Positions 36,899-48,518 of a stretch of DNA of 64,000 nucleotides are shown one piece after another. The position numbers and the translations under genes were made by a program. Numbering within the stretch: the stretch's first letter is position 1; every line of letters begins with the position of its first letter. The notes beneath the pieces were generated by a model. It was not told the DNA's origin, made no database searches, and saw only the letters and a program-made list of their open reading frames with translations. The DNA is taken from assembly GCA_020881915.1 (NCBI GenBank), contig JAJFPB010000004.1:1426001-1490000 (forward strand). Direction: 5' to 3'. Origin of the DNA: Paramyrothecium sp. XJ0827. Its lineage: Eukaryota; Ascomycota; Sordariomycetes; Hypocreales; Stachybotryaceae.

Positions 36899-37959
36899 GG
36901 CGAAGCTGGTGAGGCAGCAATGAGAAGCTGCCGACTCACTCGATATTCCGGCTGGCCGACCGTACGCGACTTTGCTTTGACAAGATTGAGTTTAATTTCA
37001 CACCACAATATATGATTAGCTTATGCGCAATGCAGGGTCCCGCGCAACCAGCGCTTGTGTTTGGTTGCCATGTGGGGAAAGTAAACAAGACGACGTAAGG
37101 CAAGGATCCTGGGGTTGTTCATTTGATGACTAAGTAATTTTGACTTCAAGTTGACACCAGTGCCTACCTAGGTAAGGTAAGGCATCCAAGGTAAGATAAG
37201 GTACTAGTAGGTAAGGTAGGTACCTTATCTTGTGAAATTCAAATATTCTGGCATGGAGGATAGCACTGTGTGTAACATGGTGGAACGGACGCATTGCATT
37301 GCATATGAGAGCTTCAATGAATCCCGACTATTGATGGCGATCGTGCCAACTTTGTCGTGATTAGATTCTGACTAACACTCAACGCCTAAGATTCGATCTC
37401 TTTCAGTCGGTTCTTTATACTAGACCATACAAGCTATCCGCTACCTCCGAATTTTAGGAGTTGGTTTAGAATGATGAGCTTCTGTTCATTCTCAGAGCTC
37501 AAAGTAGGTAGGGTTGCAGACTTGGCATAAGTCGGTTTAGCCTGCTGACTTGGCCATTCCCACGATCTGAGTATGTCATGTTACTCGGTGTCTCTTCTGC
37601 TAATTTCGAAGCTGGCAGTTTGATTCATCCAAACTACCAACAACTGAGCTTTTGTGGCGATGGTGTCGCCACGGAACCTGTGACTGCGCCGCATCCATCA
37701 ATCTTGGATGGCCTGGTTATGATCCTAACACCCAGTCAGTCCCCACCAAGGATAACAATTGCCAGAAAGAAACAAAGTAGGGACGCATTCTCAGACCAAA
37801 TTGAGAAGATTGTTTATGCGGTTGTCTTCGGCATGTAACGCAAGAGGCCCGGGTTGCCCCAGTTCACCTTTGTTGCTTGGATTGCCCCGCACCGTCATCA
37901 TGAAATGCCGTCGAAAAAGAAATGGGGAGACTCACTGAAAGATCGTCACATCTGCCAAT
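36899..37959. other. intergenic region with AGGTA repeats
   Basis: This is the promoter side of the TinC-like gene and the 3' side of RRP7. It holds a cluster of AGGTA/TACCT repeats near 37161-37231. The ORF at 37578-37838 has no recognisable features. No gene is supported. Confidence 0.6.
37193..37231. repeat. inverted repeat, 12-bp arms, within AGGTA repeat cluster
   Basis: AAGATAAGGTAC at 37193-37204 is perfectly matched by GTACCTTATCTT at 37220-37231, with a 15-nt loop. It sits in a run of CCTACCTAGGTAAGGTAAGG-like sequence starting near 37163. Confidence 0.65.
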
Positions 37960-38901
37960 TCATGTCTCCGGCTTGAACTTGCCTCTCTTCTCACGCATAG
38001 ACATGACCTTTCGCTTGTCTTCCTCGAACCGCTTGAGTAGCGCGGCTTGCTCTTGCTTCCGCCTCTCACGCAATTGGAAGCGGTAGAAGTCCTGCATCTC
38101 CGACTTCTTCTGCGTATCCCTGTCAACCATCTTCTTCCTAGCTTCTTCCGCATCGTTTCGACTGGCCGGCGCTGCCCTTCCTCCGCGCGTCACAGTGACG
38201 AAGCCATCGTCGTCGGGCTCGTTCCGTAGTCTCTTGGCAAGCTCTGCCGCGTCCTTCTCCTTCTGGTTGTAGGCATTGAAGAAGTCGTGCACAGCCTTCT
38301 TCACAACCTGCTTGTCTGAACGGCACAGGTGCAAATGCCCCGAAACCCATGCGGGCCCCAGGGATGGGACCTGAGTTGATAGGTCGTCGCCCCAAACCGG
38401 GTATTTTTTGGTCTTGTGTAGTTTCCCGATGGCTTTCAAGACAGTCTGGACACTTTTTTCGTCCGCGAACAAGGCAACGGCAGTGCTACTAGTTCTCTGT
38501 ACGTTGCGAGCCCATATTGGTGGCAAGCTGACCAGGTCCTCATCAGCTTGTGGTTCTTCTACTTCTGGGTCTCCGCGCTTCCGCTTTCGTGTAAAGCCCG
38601 CAAGCTTGACGGATTGTGCAGGGTCGAGTGGCAGCGTAGCCTTCGTCTCATCTTCGAAGTTGATCGTCTCGAAACGCCCAGCCCCAACCAAATTGGCGAA
38701 GACAGCTCTGAAATGTGCTTCCGTACTATCTGCCGGTACGTTCTTCAAGAACAGGCTTCGGGAGTCATTTGCGCTGGGGATCTTTGGGGCATTGCGTCGT
38801 ACCCGTACTTCATGGATGGCGGCGACGGGATACGAGGGTGCCGCTGGTACGCGAATGGGAAGAATGATAAATTGCTCGCTGGTTGAGTCAACTGGCGCCA
38901 T
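37960..38901 (-). CDS. RRP7: ribosomal RNA-processing protein 7 (Rrp7)
   Basis: Nucleolar factor of the UTP-C/CURI complexes needed for pre-18S rRNA processing and small-subunit assembly. It is a single exon of 313 aa starting at the ATG at 38901. The frame stays open 15 codons upstream with no ATG, so the shorter start is used. An N-terminal RRM-like segment contains SRSLFLKNVPADSTEAHFRA, an acidic/basic linker contains KRKRGD, and the C-terminal Rrp7 domain runs from about residue 210. That part includes the DGFVTVTRGGR stretch, a basic helix and the closing REKRGKFKPET. The order and conserved C-terminus are diagnostic of the family. Confidence 0.93.
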   Translation of the reverse strand: MAPVDSTSEQFIILPIRVPAAPSYPVAAIHEVRVRRNAPKIPSANDSRSLFLKNVPADSTEAHFRAVFANLVGAGRFETINFEDETKATLPLDPAQSVKLAGFTRKRKRGDPEVEEPQADEDLVSLPPIWARNVQRTSSTAVALFADEKSVQTVLKAIGKLHKTKKYPVWGDDLSTQVPSLGPAWVSGHLHLCRSDKQVVKKAVHDFFNAYNQKEKDAAELAKRLRNEPDDDGFVTVTRGGRAAPASRNDAEEARKKMVDRDTQKKSEMQDFYRFQLRERRKQEQAALLKRFEEDKRKVMSMREKRGKFKPET

Positions 38902-39379
38902 GTTCGCTCGTCTCCCAGGTGCAATGCGCCTGAGACTAGATCGCAATAATTATTGTTACTGTCGACCAAGGTAGATGAGCAAGGAGCAGAAGTGCAAAGA
39001 AAAAAGTCCATATCGATAAGGAAATGCGATGCACAGTTTGCACGCACAGTGTGTAGTTTTCGCACTGCTGAAATCGTGCTAGCGGCCAAGGTAGTACCTG
39101 CCTTATTCGTGATGACTTCGATTCGCTGTAAAGACTCCTGCTTGGATTATATCACCCTCACCACTGGGTGCTCGGTAGCATTTTACTTTCGTTTGCTTGG
39201 CTCACAAATGTGGCTAGGAACGCCATCTCAAGTACTCGCTATTTAGAGTATATTTATATGGCTCCTTCACATCACATCCTATTTAGGTATGTTAATAGTC
39301 ACCTGCCACCATTTTACGAGAATTGTAACTGGTTCAAAACAGGTAATTCTAGAGCTCAGAGCAAAGCTGCGCAGTTTCA
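38902..39379. other. intergenic region
   Basis: This spacer lies between the 5' end of RRP7 and the 3' end of the MOSC-reductase gene, both on the minus strand. It holds the RRP7 promoter and a 3' UTR. Nothing else was seen. Confidence 0.65.
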
Positions 39380-41074
39380 TTAAATCTTAATGGTGATGCG
39401 GCCAATTCCACGACTAACACAGGCTAACATAGAACCTGACTTGTCCGCTTCCGTCAGCGCTGTCCCTCTGTGGTCAACCCGTCCGTTCTTGACGGCGACT
39501 CTACATGTGCCACAATTGCCGACCTCGCAGCTAGAAGGAACATCTTCAATCTCGCGATTGAGCACATCCAACAAGCTTTCTTCTTCCTTGACTTGTATGA
39601 CCTTGCCGCCTCTGTTCGATACCTCCACCTCAAAAGGGTCACCAGATATCTCGGCGGCAAACGCCTCGAAGTGAACCTCATTAGAGGAAACGCCGCATTC
39701 TTCCACGGCAGCTTTGGTCGCTTCCATCATCCTGTTGGGTCCGCATGCGTAAAGTTGGGTGTTCCACGGCATATCTTTGATTATCTGCTTGATGTCCATT
39801 CTCTGGCCCTGTGCTTTGTCGTAAAGTATGACAACCTTACCGAGGGCGTCCAGACGATCACGAAATGGGATATCTTCTGAAGATCTCACGGCGTAATGCA
39901 GCTGACAATTATAGTTGATGGATCTTAGACCCTTGATCACCTCGAGGAAAGCTGTAATCCCAATGCCTCCAGCAATGAAAAGATGGTTGCTTGCCATCGT
40001 GGCCTGCTTAATGTCGCTTGTAATCTTTCCTACTTGTAACGTGTCGCCTACTTTGGCCGATTCGTGCATGTACTTGGAGCCACCTCGACTGCTGTCTTCG
40101 AGAGCGATACCGAGCTCCAATCTATTTCGAACCTCAAAATCGGTATCTCCGCACACTATCGAATACGTCCGGACAAGTCCGTTCGGGAGCTTGACCTTGG
40201 CATGTGAACCAAAACTGGTACCACGCGACTTGTCTTCGGGTGATACCGCCTCCAGGACTAAAGACACAATTCTTGGCGTTTCCATTCTGCGACTCAGGAT
40301 TTTGTAGTCTTTCCAGGCAACAGGTTCGTCAGGGCCCTTGGCTTGCAGTGCCTTCGCCACACGTCTCTTGAATTGGCCTTTTGCTTCGTCCCCCAGCTCT
40401 TCCAGTTCGGCCAGCCGTTTATTCATCTCGAAGTTCTCCTTATCGCGGTGCAGGTATTCCTGGATCTTCTCGATAGTCCATTCGGGACACTTTCGTTCCA
40501 CTAGCCGCAGCTCATCTCCGGGTCGCACCGTTCCTTCGCGCAAGACGCGGTAGTACCACCCAGTGCGGCTGGTCTCATAGGTCCTTGGCGCGAAGTTCTT
40601 GATGGAGAAACGGTGGTTGAGTTTGAAACAGGGCTGCCTGGGGAGAGACACTTGAACGAGGACCTCGGGCCCTACAGATATCACATCGCCAATGCAGACA
40701 TTCCGTTCGTTCATGAGCTCCGTGACAAAGTTCTCTCCGAAACCACCCGGCACAAATCGGTCCGCACGCTCCGGGTATGATGCCTGCCAATCCGCGTAGT
40801 GCGACACACAATCTTCATTCCTGTCAGTGGCAAGGGTACGAGCAGCCCTCTACGTCAACTTACAGCCATGGATTGCTTTGTCGGGTCCTCCATGGAAGGT
40901 AGGATCATGCTCATCACCATGGAGACCTAGTTTGCCAACTTTCACAGGCTCGAGACACAAAGTCTTGTCGATACCCGATTCAATCGTCAAGCCTGGCATC
41001 TTCTTCATTCTGGACGTGCGAATCTCCAGCAGCTTGTCCACCGAGAAGGGGGCTCGCAGATCCATGGCTGCCAT
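39380..41074 (-). CDS. MOSC domain - flavin reductase - 2Fe-2S ferredoxin fusion
   Basis: Fused redox protein of 547 aa. Exons are 41074-40864 and 40812-39380. The N-terminal third is a YiiM-like MOSC domain (HGDEHDPTFHGGPDKAIHG, FVPGGFGENF), followed by the short 3-alpha region. Next is a phthalate-dioxygenase-reductase-type module, with flavin-binding RTYSIVCGD and the nicotinamide-binding GGIGIT. The C-terminus is a plant-type 2Fe-2S domain with C-x4-C-x2-C and a distal Cys (MLACVSRG). MOSC proteins act with molybdenum cofactor on N-hydroxylated substrates, and the reductase half could supply electrons from NAD(P)H. The substrate is unknown. The intron uses donor GTAAGT and acceptor GAAG at 40813. 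A GTTGAC donor with the CAG at 40821 is the other in-frame choice, changing a few residues. Confidence 0.87.
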
Positions 41075-43849
41075 GATCTTGGCAGCTAAAGTTCAGGTCG
41101 CTGTCTGAGAAGAGCGGCAGATGCGGTGGAAGATTTGAAGGAATAGGAAGAATGGAACAGGAAAGCCAGCTCAATCTGACAACCTAGACCAGGGCAGATC
41201 GGCCCGCTTTGGCCATTGGACCATTCAACCAAACTGCCAAATTGGGCACTTTGATCCAACAAGTGCGCCCTGCAAGAGGGTTCACAAACACACCATGAGC
41301 ATCGACCCACAACGTGGTCGCATCGCAGGAACTTTTGTGGCCGCCAGGTTAAGGCTTCAGAGGACCCGATGCCGTAGACATGACATATGGGGCTTTGCTG
41401 GGAAGATCAAACGTGTAGTCGTCGGGCTCAACAAGCGCCGTGCCGGTAAAGTGGCACGGATTGATCTGGAGATGCTCGTACACGATCACTGCAAACAGAA
41501 GTGTCCGATAAGACTCCGACTACAATTTGAACAGCTATCCGAGCTGACAGGCATCGTCCAGCGGGTCTTTAGACAATGGAAACCAATAAGGGCAGCATCC
41601 AGCTGTTGATTCCAAATCGGCATTGGGCATAGCGCAATTGGTGAGTCGAAGAACCCCACCTACCTTACCTACCTAGTGAATCTCCATGATAAGCAACCCA
41701 GGAGGTTGACTTTGCTGCCTTGCAAGGTCTCGTATTTCACCGGCCGAAGTAGGTAGGTAGTCAACAGGGTGGTCCTGCGTCCATGCCACTCGTTGTTTTT
41801 GCTTGGTCAGCTCTGGTTTGACTCTTTCAAGCTGACCTTCTGGCACCTTATCCTGGCAAGGGAATGAAAGAAAACGCAAGCCAGCAAAAGAGGACAATGC
41901 CAACTGCGGTCCGCCTCATTTCTTTCCCTCTACTATTTTGATGTGATTCATAACAAAAACACAGTACAGTACATTTAGGAGTCCTCGTCGTTGTTATTGT
42001 TACCATTATCATATGCATAGAAACAATACAATCATAGAGCATCCGGGTTTATTTTCTTCGTGTCGAACGAAGAAGAAAAGAAGACTGTACAATGTACAAT
42101 GTAGAAATACTTACCTGTATATCAGGCACAGCATAAGGTACCTACCTTAAGCTAAGGTAAGCCGGAAGTTAGGTGGTGACGCTTTTTTGGTCACCCACTT
42201 GCCTGGGAAGTGCCTAACCTATGGCCGGCTGACGAGCACGTCTTCTCGTTTGCACTTCACCTCTTCCTACAGTGATCTCGCGTAAGATCGCGTCGGAAGA
42301 TTTTGTGTCCATGATCCCTCGTGAAACTCGATTGGGATTTTTCAGCTTTCAAGCAACGATTTGTGAGCATGGACCGCCATATTGACGTGGCTCATTGCCG
42401 GTTGACAAGAACTCGCACATGGCCAAGCTGAACACGTCTTATGTCATTTTGAATACCTCGTGTTGCAGTTGACTCGTTTGCAGAGGATTGTACGGAGCAA
42501 GCTCAGCTATAACATGCACAGTATGGAGGAACGTGGCTTGTTTACGCACAATGCTGATTTTACCAAGTACTGTCTCATCAAGAGCGCTGCAGCCACAAGA
42601 CAAAGGCTCTCTCACCAATGAGCGTTTCCTCCAGCTCACGGCAGACATGCCCTAGGCCCAACTCCGAACCCGGCCCCGCCACTCGCCGCCTTGATGACGG
42701 CAAAGCGTACGTCAAGATCAGGCTGAGCAGTTGGCACGAGAATAGTAGGTGGCCAAAATGAGGACGAGTCCAAGCCCGCACTACACGTAAGCCCGTCGGG
42801 GCGCTCATCTTGTGGCCGGCACCTGGACATGGGCCCGGACCTGGACCTCGTGACACGAGACGAACGCGGAGGCGCTCATCCTCCCAGCAGAAGAGCGCTA
42901 GAAAGCAAGGTCTGATACGGGAGAGATGCCTGGAGCACGGCTCTCCGCTGGTGCCTTAAAAGCTTGCGGGGTCTGCCCCTGTATGCCAGGGCTCAGGGGC
43001 AGGGCCATGAGGGCATGATTGGCTGCGCCATGTTGCACTCGAAGGGGCCTACTCAATTTTCAGAACTCCCACCTCGCTTGAGCCGCATCACTTGGCAATA
43101 CTGTACGTACCTGTGCCTTAAGGTACAGTACTATCCCGCAAGGTAACGTTAGACCGGATTGCGGAATCACCCTGCGTGAGCTTGGTCCAGGATTTGGGGG
43201 TTCTCAGCCTCATGATCCACATGGTCCGCAGGCCCACGATGATGATCGCCCGCTCTTTCCGCCAACGGGCACCCAAGAGAGTGCTGTACATGGCAGCGCA
43301 CAAACGGCTGGATTCGTGCCTTCTGTTCTGACGTTGCACCGAAGGGGCCCGTGATATGAGGCTAACTGCATCTCTCGAAGCAGCTCAGCGTCCGAAAACG
43401 GCAACAAAACGGGCAAACAGAACAGGGGACTGCACTGCACTGCAATGCAAGCACTCGGCATTCTCGATCTAATCATATGGCCTTCTACCTTGCTTGCCCT
43501 TTCTGCTCCGTCCGTCGTTAGCGTTCGTTTCCCTTCCATCATCCCGCCTCCCCCCCCAGGCTGGACCACCCAAGGACTTTCGGAATCGCAACGACCCTTG
43601 CTTAGATCTTGTTATTTGCCATGCCATGGCCTCCACATCGCGCTAAAGGCTTACTACTAGTCTGATATGGGGTGGCGCTCCCAAGTGCGGCTCTGCGCTC
43701 GATTGACTCGTTGAGGCTCTTGGAGGCTCGTGGCTTTCAGAGACATTCATTCCCCGTACAAATATGCCGCCATTCCTAGAAACTGCTGCCCTTTCCCCCA
43801 TCCTGAGCCAGGTACCCCAAAGCTGTGCCCACCCACCTGGACCAGCATC
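41075..43849. other. intergenic region
   Basis: These 2.8 kb lie between the divergent MOSC-reductase (minus) and F-box (plus) genes. They contain ACCTACCT/AGGTAGGT clusters near 41657-41676, 41745-41760 and 42134-42160. Frames at 41295-41609 and 43210-43569 have no family features. No gene is supported. Confidence 0.55.
42143..42159. repeat. near-palindrome of the AGGTA repeat family
   Basis: TACCTTA at 42143-42149 and TAAGGTA at 42153-42159 flank AGC. Adjacent AAGGTACCTACCTT-like sequence extends the same motif. It is intergenic, like the other copies. Confidence 0.55.
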
Positions 43850-45867
43850 ATGGGTATTCGCGAGGCGCCCATTGAGATCATAACTCTCATCATGGAGTGC
43901 CTCGACCTGGATGACGTTTTCAATTTGAGCCTCACCTGCCGCCAGTTCGGTCTAATAATCCGGAGCCAAGGCCTCAGCCGGATCGCCCTGAAAGTTTGTG
44001 CCCGTCTCCTCGGCAGCCCTTCATCAAGTCTAATCTCCGCGTCTAGAAGGCACAGTACTCACTTGAGTTTGCAGAAGCCGAGGCCACTGGCGACTACGCT
44101 AGGGGCTTGAGGAGACTGGTGAAGCGGAGGTGCGCTGTCCAAAGCGCCAGGCCTTTTCATGTGGCTATAATGGCGGTCGCCAATGAATTCATTTACACAA
44201 ACGGCGCCCTGTGCTACACCATCTGCCACGAGGGCCACGAGTATCTGCGCATCTCCTTCTTGCGCGGCTGTGCCTCGACAGAGCTGGAAGTCAATACCCG
44301 CTCTCTTTTGCTCGCTGCTTTGCCAACCACCAGAAAGCTCGCAAAGTACAAGTTTAGGCCGCTCCATTTCGCCCAAAGTATTATGTCGGGCGTCTACACC
44401 TTCTTGAAGGATGGCGTTCCTGTCAGCTGGTTGGTGGCGTGGCATGTGCAATCTAAAAAGCTCATTAGTGCTCACCAGCTCGCCTCAACAAAGGGCCTTT
44501 TCGTGAGAAATGATGCGGACCATCTCTATTACGGTACTCGGTCGGGGCACGGCCGAGACGGGTCCTGGCGCTGGCTGATCCGTGGCCTTGATCTACGTAA
44601 GCGATCGTGGACTGACAAGCTTGTGCTTCATGACCTTCGTGGAACGAGCATAGGTCGCACCGTTTGCTTTGAGATTATCGACGGCTATTTCTATGGTCTT
44701 TCTGTTCAAGCATTTGCTGTGGCTGACGACAGCAAGTCCAATTCCTTCTACCACGTCTTCCGATTTCCTCTCGGCAAGCATGAATCCATGACTATCCTTC
44801 CGAAATCTGCCACCTGGAGAAGGCAAGCAACAGAAGGTTCCATTGACAATCGCTGGACCCAGTTGTGTCTATCCAAAGATGAAACGTCGGGTCAAATCTA
44901 CTGCCATGAAAGCCGGAAGGAGTGGCTTTCAACAGACTCGCAGAGCCAACGGACATGCTACAAGAAGGTACTGTCGTTCCTTGACACTGCGGGCACACCT
45001 ATTCTCAGTTTGGCCCGGGATCCGGAAGACTGGAACAGCGAGCTATATACTGAGCTACGGCAAGCGGATCATGTCCATACGGGGGACAATGGCTCCAAAG
45101 GGAGAATATTCACATATAACGATTCGCCGATACGAGCTTACAACGTATCATGCCATAGCTTCGTGGACCTTGTCAACGATCCTGGCCCCAGCTTGCCAGG
45201 AACTGATACAAATACACCATTCCTACGACTGCGAGTGCGGCCAAGAGACACCGCCCCTTCATCAAAAGCTACTGAAAGAGGTGGATGTCTATTAAATGGC
45301 TCATATGACTCAACTGGAGTGCCTCCACCGGCAGGCGATGATGAAGGAGTTAATTACTGGCCGCCAAGGCAGGGCTCGCATTCATTAGATGACCGCGCAG
45401 AGCTGCTCAGAAAGATAATGAACCCCCAATCACCGGCAGATGGGATTGACTGGGCAGCAGACGAAAGGCTCCTCATCTACTCACCCAGGAGCGCCAATAA
45501 GGGGCACAGAGGCATCGTACTTATCTCATTCGATCCTGGTCTGCACTTACATGGGCTGCCCAAGCTCCATGGGGGCCGTGCAGCTGATCAACACCAGTGC
45601 GCGTACTCACCGAATGCAAGCTGCGGAGAAGGAGGAGATGCAAACTGCCAAACCTGCTCCGTCGATGCAACGGCAGATGTGGAGTTTGCCCACGATGCTG
45701 GCCTGCGCGCAGAGTCGACATTGCAAGACGCAAAGTATGACACCACCAACGGCTCGGTGGTACGGCTGGTCCCGGACTTGGCCGCATGTGTCCGCGAGAG
45801 TCGGGCTTACTACCTCGCGATTCAGAGCTGTGACGGGGCACCATATGGCCTTGACATGACCCGATAG
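43850..45867 (+). CDS. F-box protein
   Basis: Putative substrate-recognition subunit of an SCF ubiquitin ligase, 654 aa. Exons are 43850-43993 and 44047-45867. The F-box lies at the very N-terminus: APIEIITLIMECLDLDDVFN followed by LSLTCRQFG, with the usual Pro-Glu-Ile-Leu-like start and the Leu-Thr-Cys-Arg helix. The rest has no repeats I recognise (no clear LRR or WD40) and resembles other lineage-specific fungal F-box proteins. The C-terminal 150 residues are rich in Cys, His and Gly. Intron phase 0 (donor GTTTGT, acceptor TCTAG) joins ALK to KAQYSLEFAEAEA. Target unknown. Confidence 0.82.
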
Positions 45868-47073
45868 GACTACTCCAGACGTTCCCCGGAGGCACCTCCA
45901 ATGTGCAATTCGGGGGCCGGCACACTGCATCGAAACGAGGGGGTTGTGACAACTCAACCTCCCGGATGCAGCTCGTGCTTCTTCATCGTCGAGAAGTGAG
46001 GAGGTCGTGTAGCACATAATCCCTAGACATGCACGCGCAGCCGTGGACATGGCCGGCGGTGCAGGACAGCGGGCCTTGCTTTCCCCTCCAGAGCGAATAG
46101 CCCCCAAGACCAAGACATATATTGAGCTATTTTTGAAAATCTCCTGCACTTATGCGTTGCCAGTGAAGAAAAAGTGTATTTACCAAGCTACAGTGAGGCT
46201 GACTCTGCTGCATAGCCTCTTCGGCCCCAGCCGAGTATGCCTTGGGCATCCCGCCTCCTTTGCCTGCTTCCCCCTCAATACTCTATGCATTCTCCCTGTC
46301 ATTGTGTGCTAGACCCCTACTATTGCGGACAGTTATGAGCAGTAAAAATCATCCTCGTGCTTGGATATTCATCGTTTGGTGTCGAATCTAAATACATATC
46401 GGGGGTTTGCCTTTGCCGTTTTGCACAGGAGTTTGCCGGGCTCCCGGCGGTCGGGTCCGAGAGGGGCTCCATGGGCAAAGCAAAAGGGAGAGGGGTTTCC
46501 CTATGTGGGCATAACTTCCATTCCTTGACACGACATTCGTTTTCCGTGGGCTCTCCTCAAACCCCCGCCCGGTGCAGCCAATGGTGAGATTTGTTATGCA
46601 TCCCTTAGCTCTAAAGGAGATAATAAACCCTGTCCTAATCGTGGCGGGCAGAGCTGATTGGCAAGTATGCATCACCTCGGTGTGAAGACTCTTGCGGGAT
46701 GGGCATGAACACTGCGCATATCAACGGTCTTTCTCCAGAGATAATTGTGATTCAGTATCTAAAATATGTGGGTGTGTGCTGTTTGAGCATGCAACGCCCA
46801 CTCCCGTTCAAAGACTATCAACTACGCAGCCTCGTGTAGGCAAGTCATTACCACGATCAACACACCAGTGAATCTTACTGACCCCATCCAAACCCCTGTT
46901 GCATCTATTCCTCAAGTCTCTGAATTACCGCGGGTACAGCACCCTCATTATGGCGTATTCATTTCCTGGCTGGCAGTGGTGCAAGACGGAGCCCGCCGAC
47001 GCGGAGTGTGTCCCAAAACTCCTTTGCTGTTCAGCTAACGTCCCAAGTGAAATCAAGCCCCAGGCACAACAGG
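45868..47073. other. convergent intergenic region
   Basis: This lies between the 3' ends of the F-box gene (plus) and the BAR-SH3 gene (minus). It contains only short frames without domains. I see nothing else. Confidence 0.6.
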
Positions 47074-48518
47074 TTAACTGCTCAACTTGACATAATTGCC
47101 TGCAGAGAACGTTAGGAAACAAATACACGAGTTCAGATATGGAACTTGCTCACCTGGGAATTGACCTTCCTTCCCATCTACACGTCCTGTCCACCACTCA
47201 TTCTCGTTCTGCGTCCGTGTCACAATCTCGATGACATCGCCAGCCCGGAAGCTCAGGTCGCCCTCGGCCTGAGCAGCATAATCATATAATGCCGTAACAG
47301 TTTCGACGGCCGGGGCACCCGTCAGTCGCATGGGTTTCGGCTTCGGGGGAGGCGGAGGCTTTGCCTTGCCAGCCACAATACCCGCAAGCCCGGGGGTGGA
47401 AGCTTTTCCACCAGGCGGAGGAGAGTATGGGGGAGGAGGTTGCGCTTCTGAGTCTGAGGTCGAGGCATGCTCTGCTTTGTAACTGCCAAACTTGGACGTG
47501 GACGACTCTGGGCCCGCTGTGAGGAGTTTCGGGGTCTTTCCGGCTTCAAGGGCTGGTCGTCCGCCGTATTTCGGTGGCCGCCGCTGTCCTGTTGTCTTGA
47601 AGCGCACAATCGAGAGCAACTCTGTCTGTTCTTGAATATCGCCGCGTTTCTTGATAAAAGCTTCCTCAACGTCAAGAGTCAGGTCAAAGTAGCCGATATC
47701 GCAGTTCTGCATGCGCTCATGCAGCGTGTAGAAGATGTTCAGCTGCATGTAATAGAACGACTGGAAGAGGGGCCGGATGAACTCCTGTTCCAGGGTGAAG
47801 AGCTTGGGTAGCTCGTCCTTCAGTAAGTCGTTGAAGTAGTTAAAGTCCTGGGTCGCTTGTTCAAGCTCTCCCTCCAGCTTCCACATGGCCTTTTCGTCCT
47901 TGGCACTGCGTTCTTTTTTGTCCTGCAGCTTCTTGAGGGCCGTGCGATGTCGGTCATAATCAAGCTTCTTGTGCTCTCGCTTGAGCGCCGTCTTGCGAAT
48001 CACCTTGATGACGTCTAGCAGCTCGTTTGCTGGCCGGATAACCCTAGTCTCAATCATGTCCAGCTCCGGTGCCAAAGTCTCCTGCAGCTCCTTGACGACA
48101 ACTTCGTACTCCTCGCATGCCCGGATACCGTCCGGGTTGCCTTCGATCTTCATCGAGTCCGGGTCGGACATGCGGCCGGAAATGGGCTTGTAAATCTCGG
48201 TCATGGCCTTACTGAACTCGATCTGGTGGGCAAGCATGCCATTGATGGCTTCGAAGTACTTCTTGGACTCATCGTGCAGTTTCTTGGTTTCCTTCTCGAG
48301 CTCTTCAAAGCGGCGCTCGGCATCGATGTAGACAGCATCCTTGGTGTGCTCGCCAACATTGAACTTGGCTTTGAACGTTTGCGGCGCCTGCAGCTTCGAG
48401 TTAGTTGCTTGACGTCTTCTCCTCCAACCGATGATGGAGGGGTTGCGCCGTGACGATGACTGAGGGGCAGGGCAATGCTTACGCGGACGACGCTCTTCTG
48501 AAAGCCTTTAAAACTCAT
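47074..48518 (-). CDS. RVS167: amphiphysin-like BAR-SH3 protein (Rvs167/Hob1)
   Basis: Membrane-curving protein of endocytic vesicle scission and actin patches, 431 aa. Exons are 48518-48483, 48387-47154 and 47099-47074. The N-terminal MSFKGFQKSVVR, then APQTFKAKFNVGEHTKD, begins a BAR domain that runs to about residue 250. A proline-rich linker (PPPPYSPPPGG, KPPPPPKPKP) leads to a C-terminal SH3 domain with ALYDY, a WW pair and a split FPG/NYV motif. The last intron (47100-47153, 54 nt) interrupts that motif. It is a multiple of three with no in-frame stop, so retention would insert 18 residues into the SH3 fold. Domain order and length match Rvs167/Hob1, which pairs with Rvs161. Confidence 0.95.
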
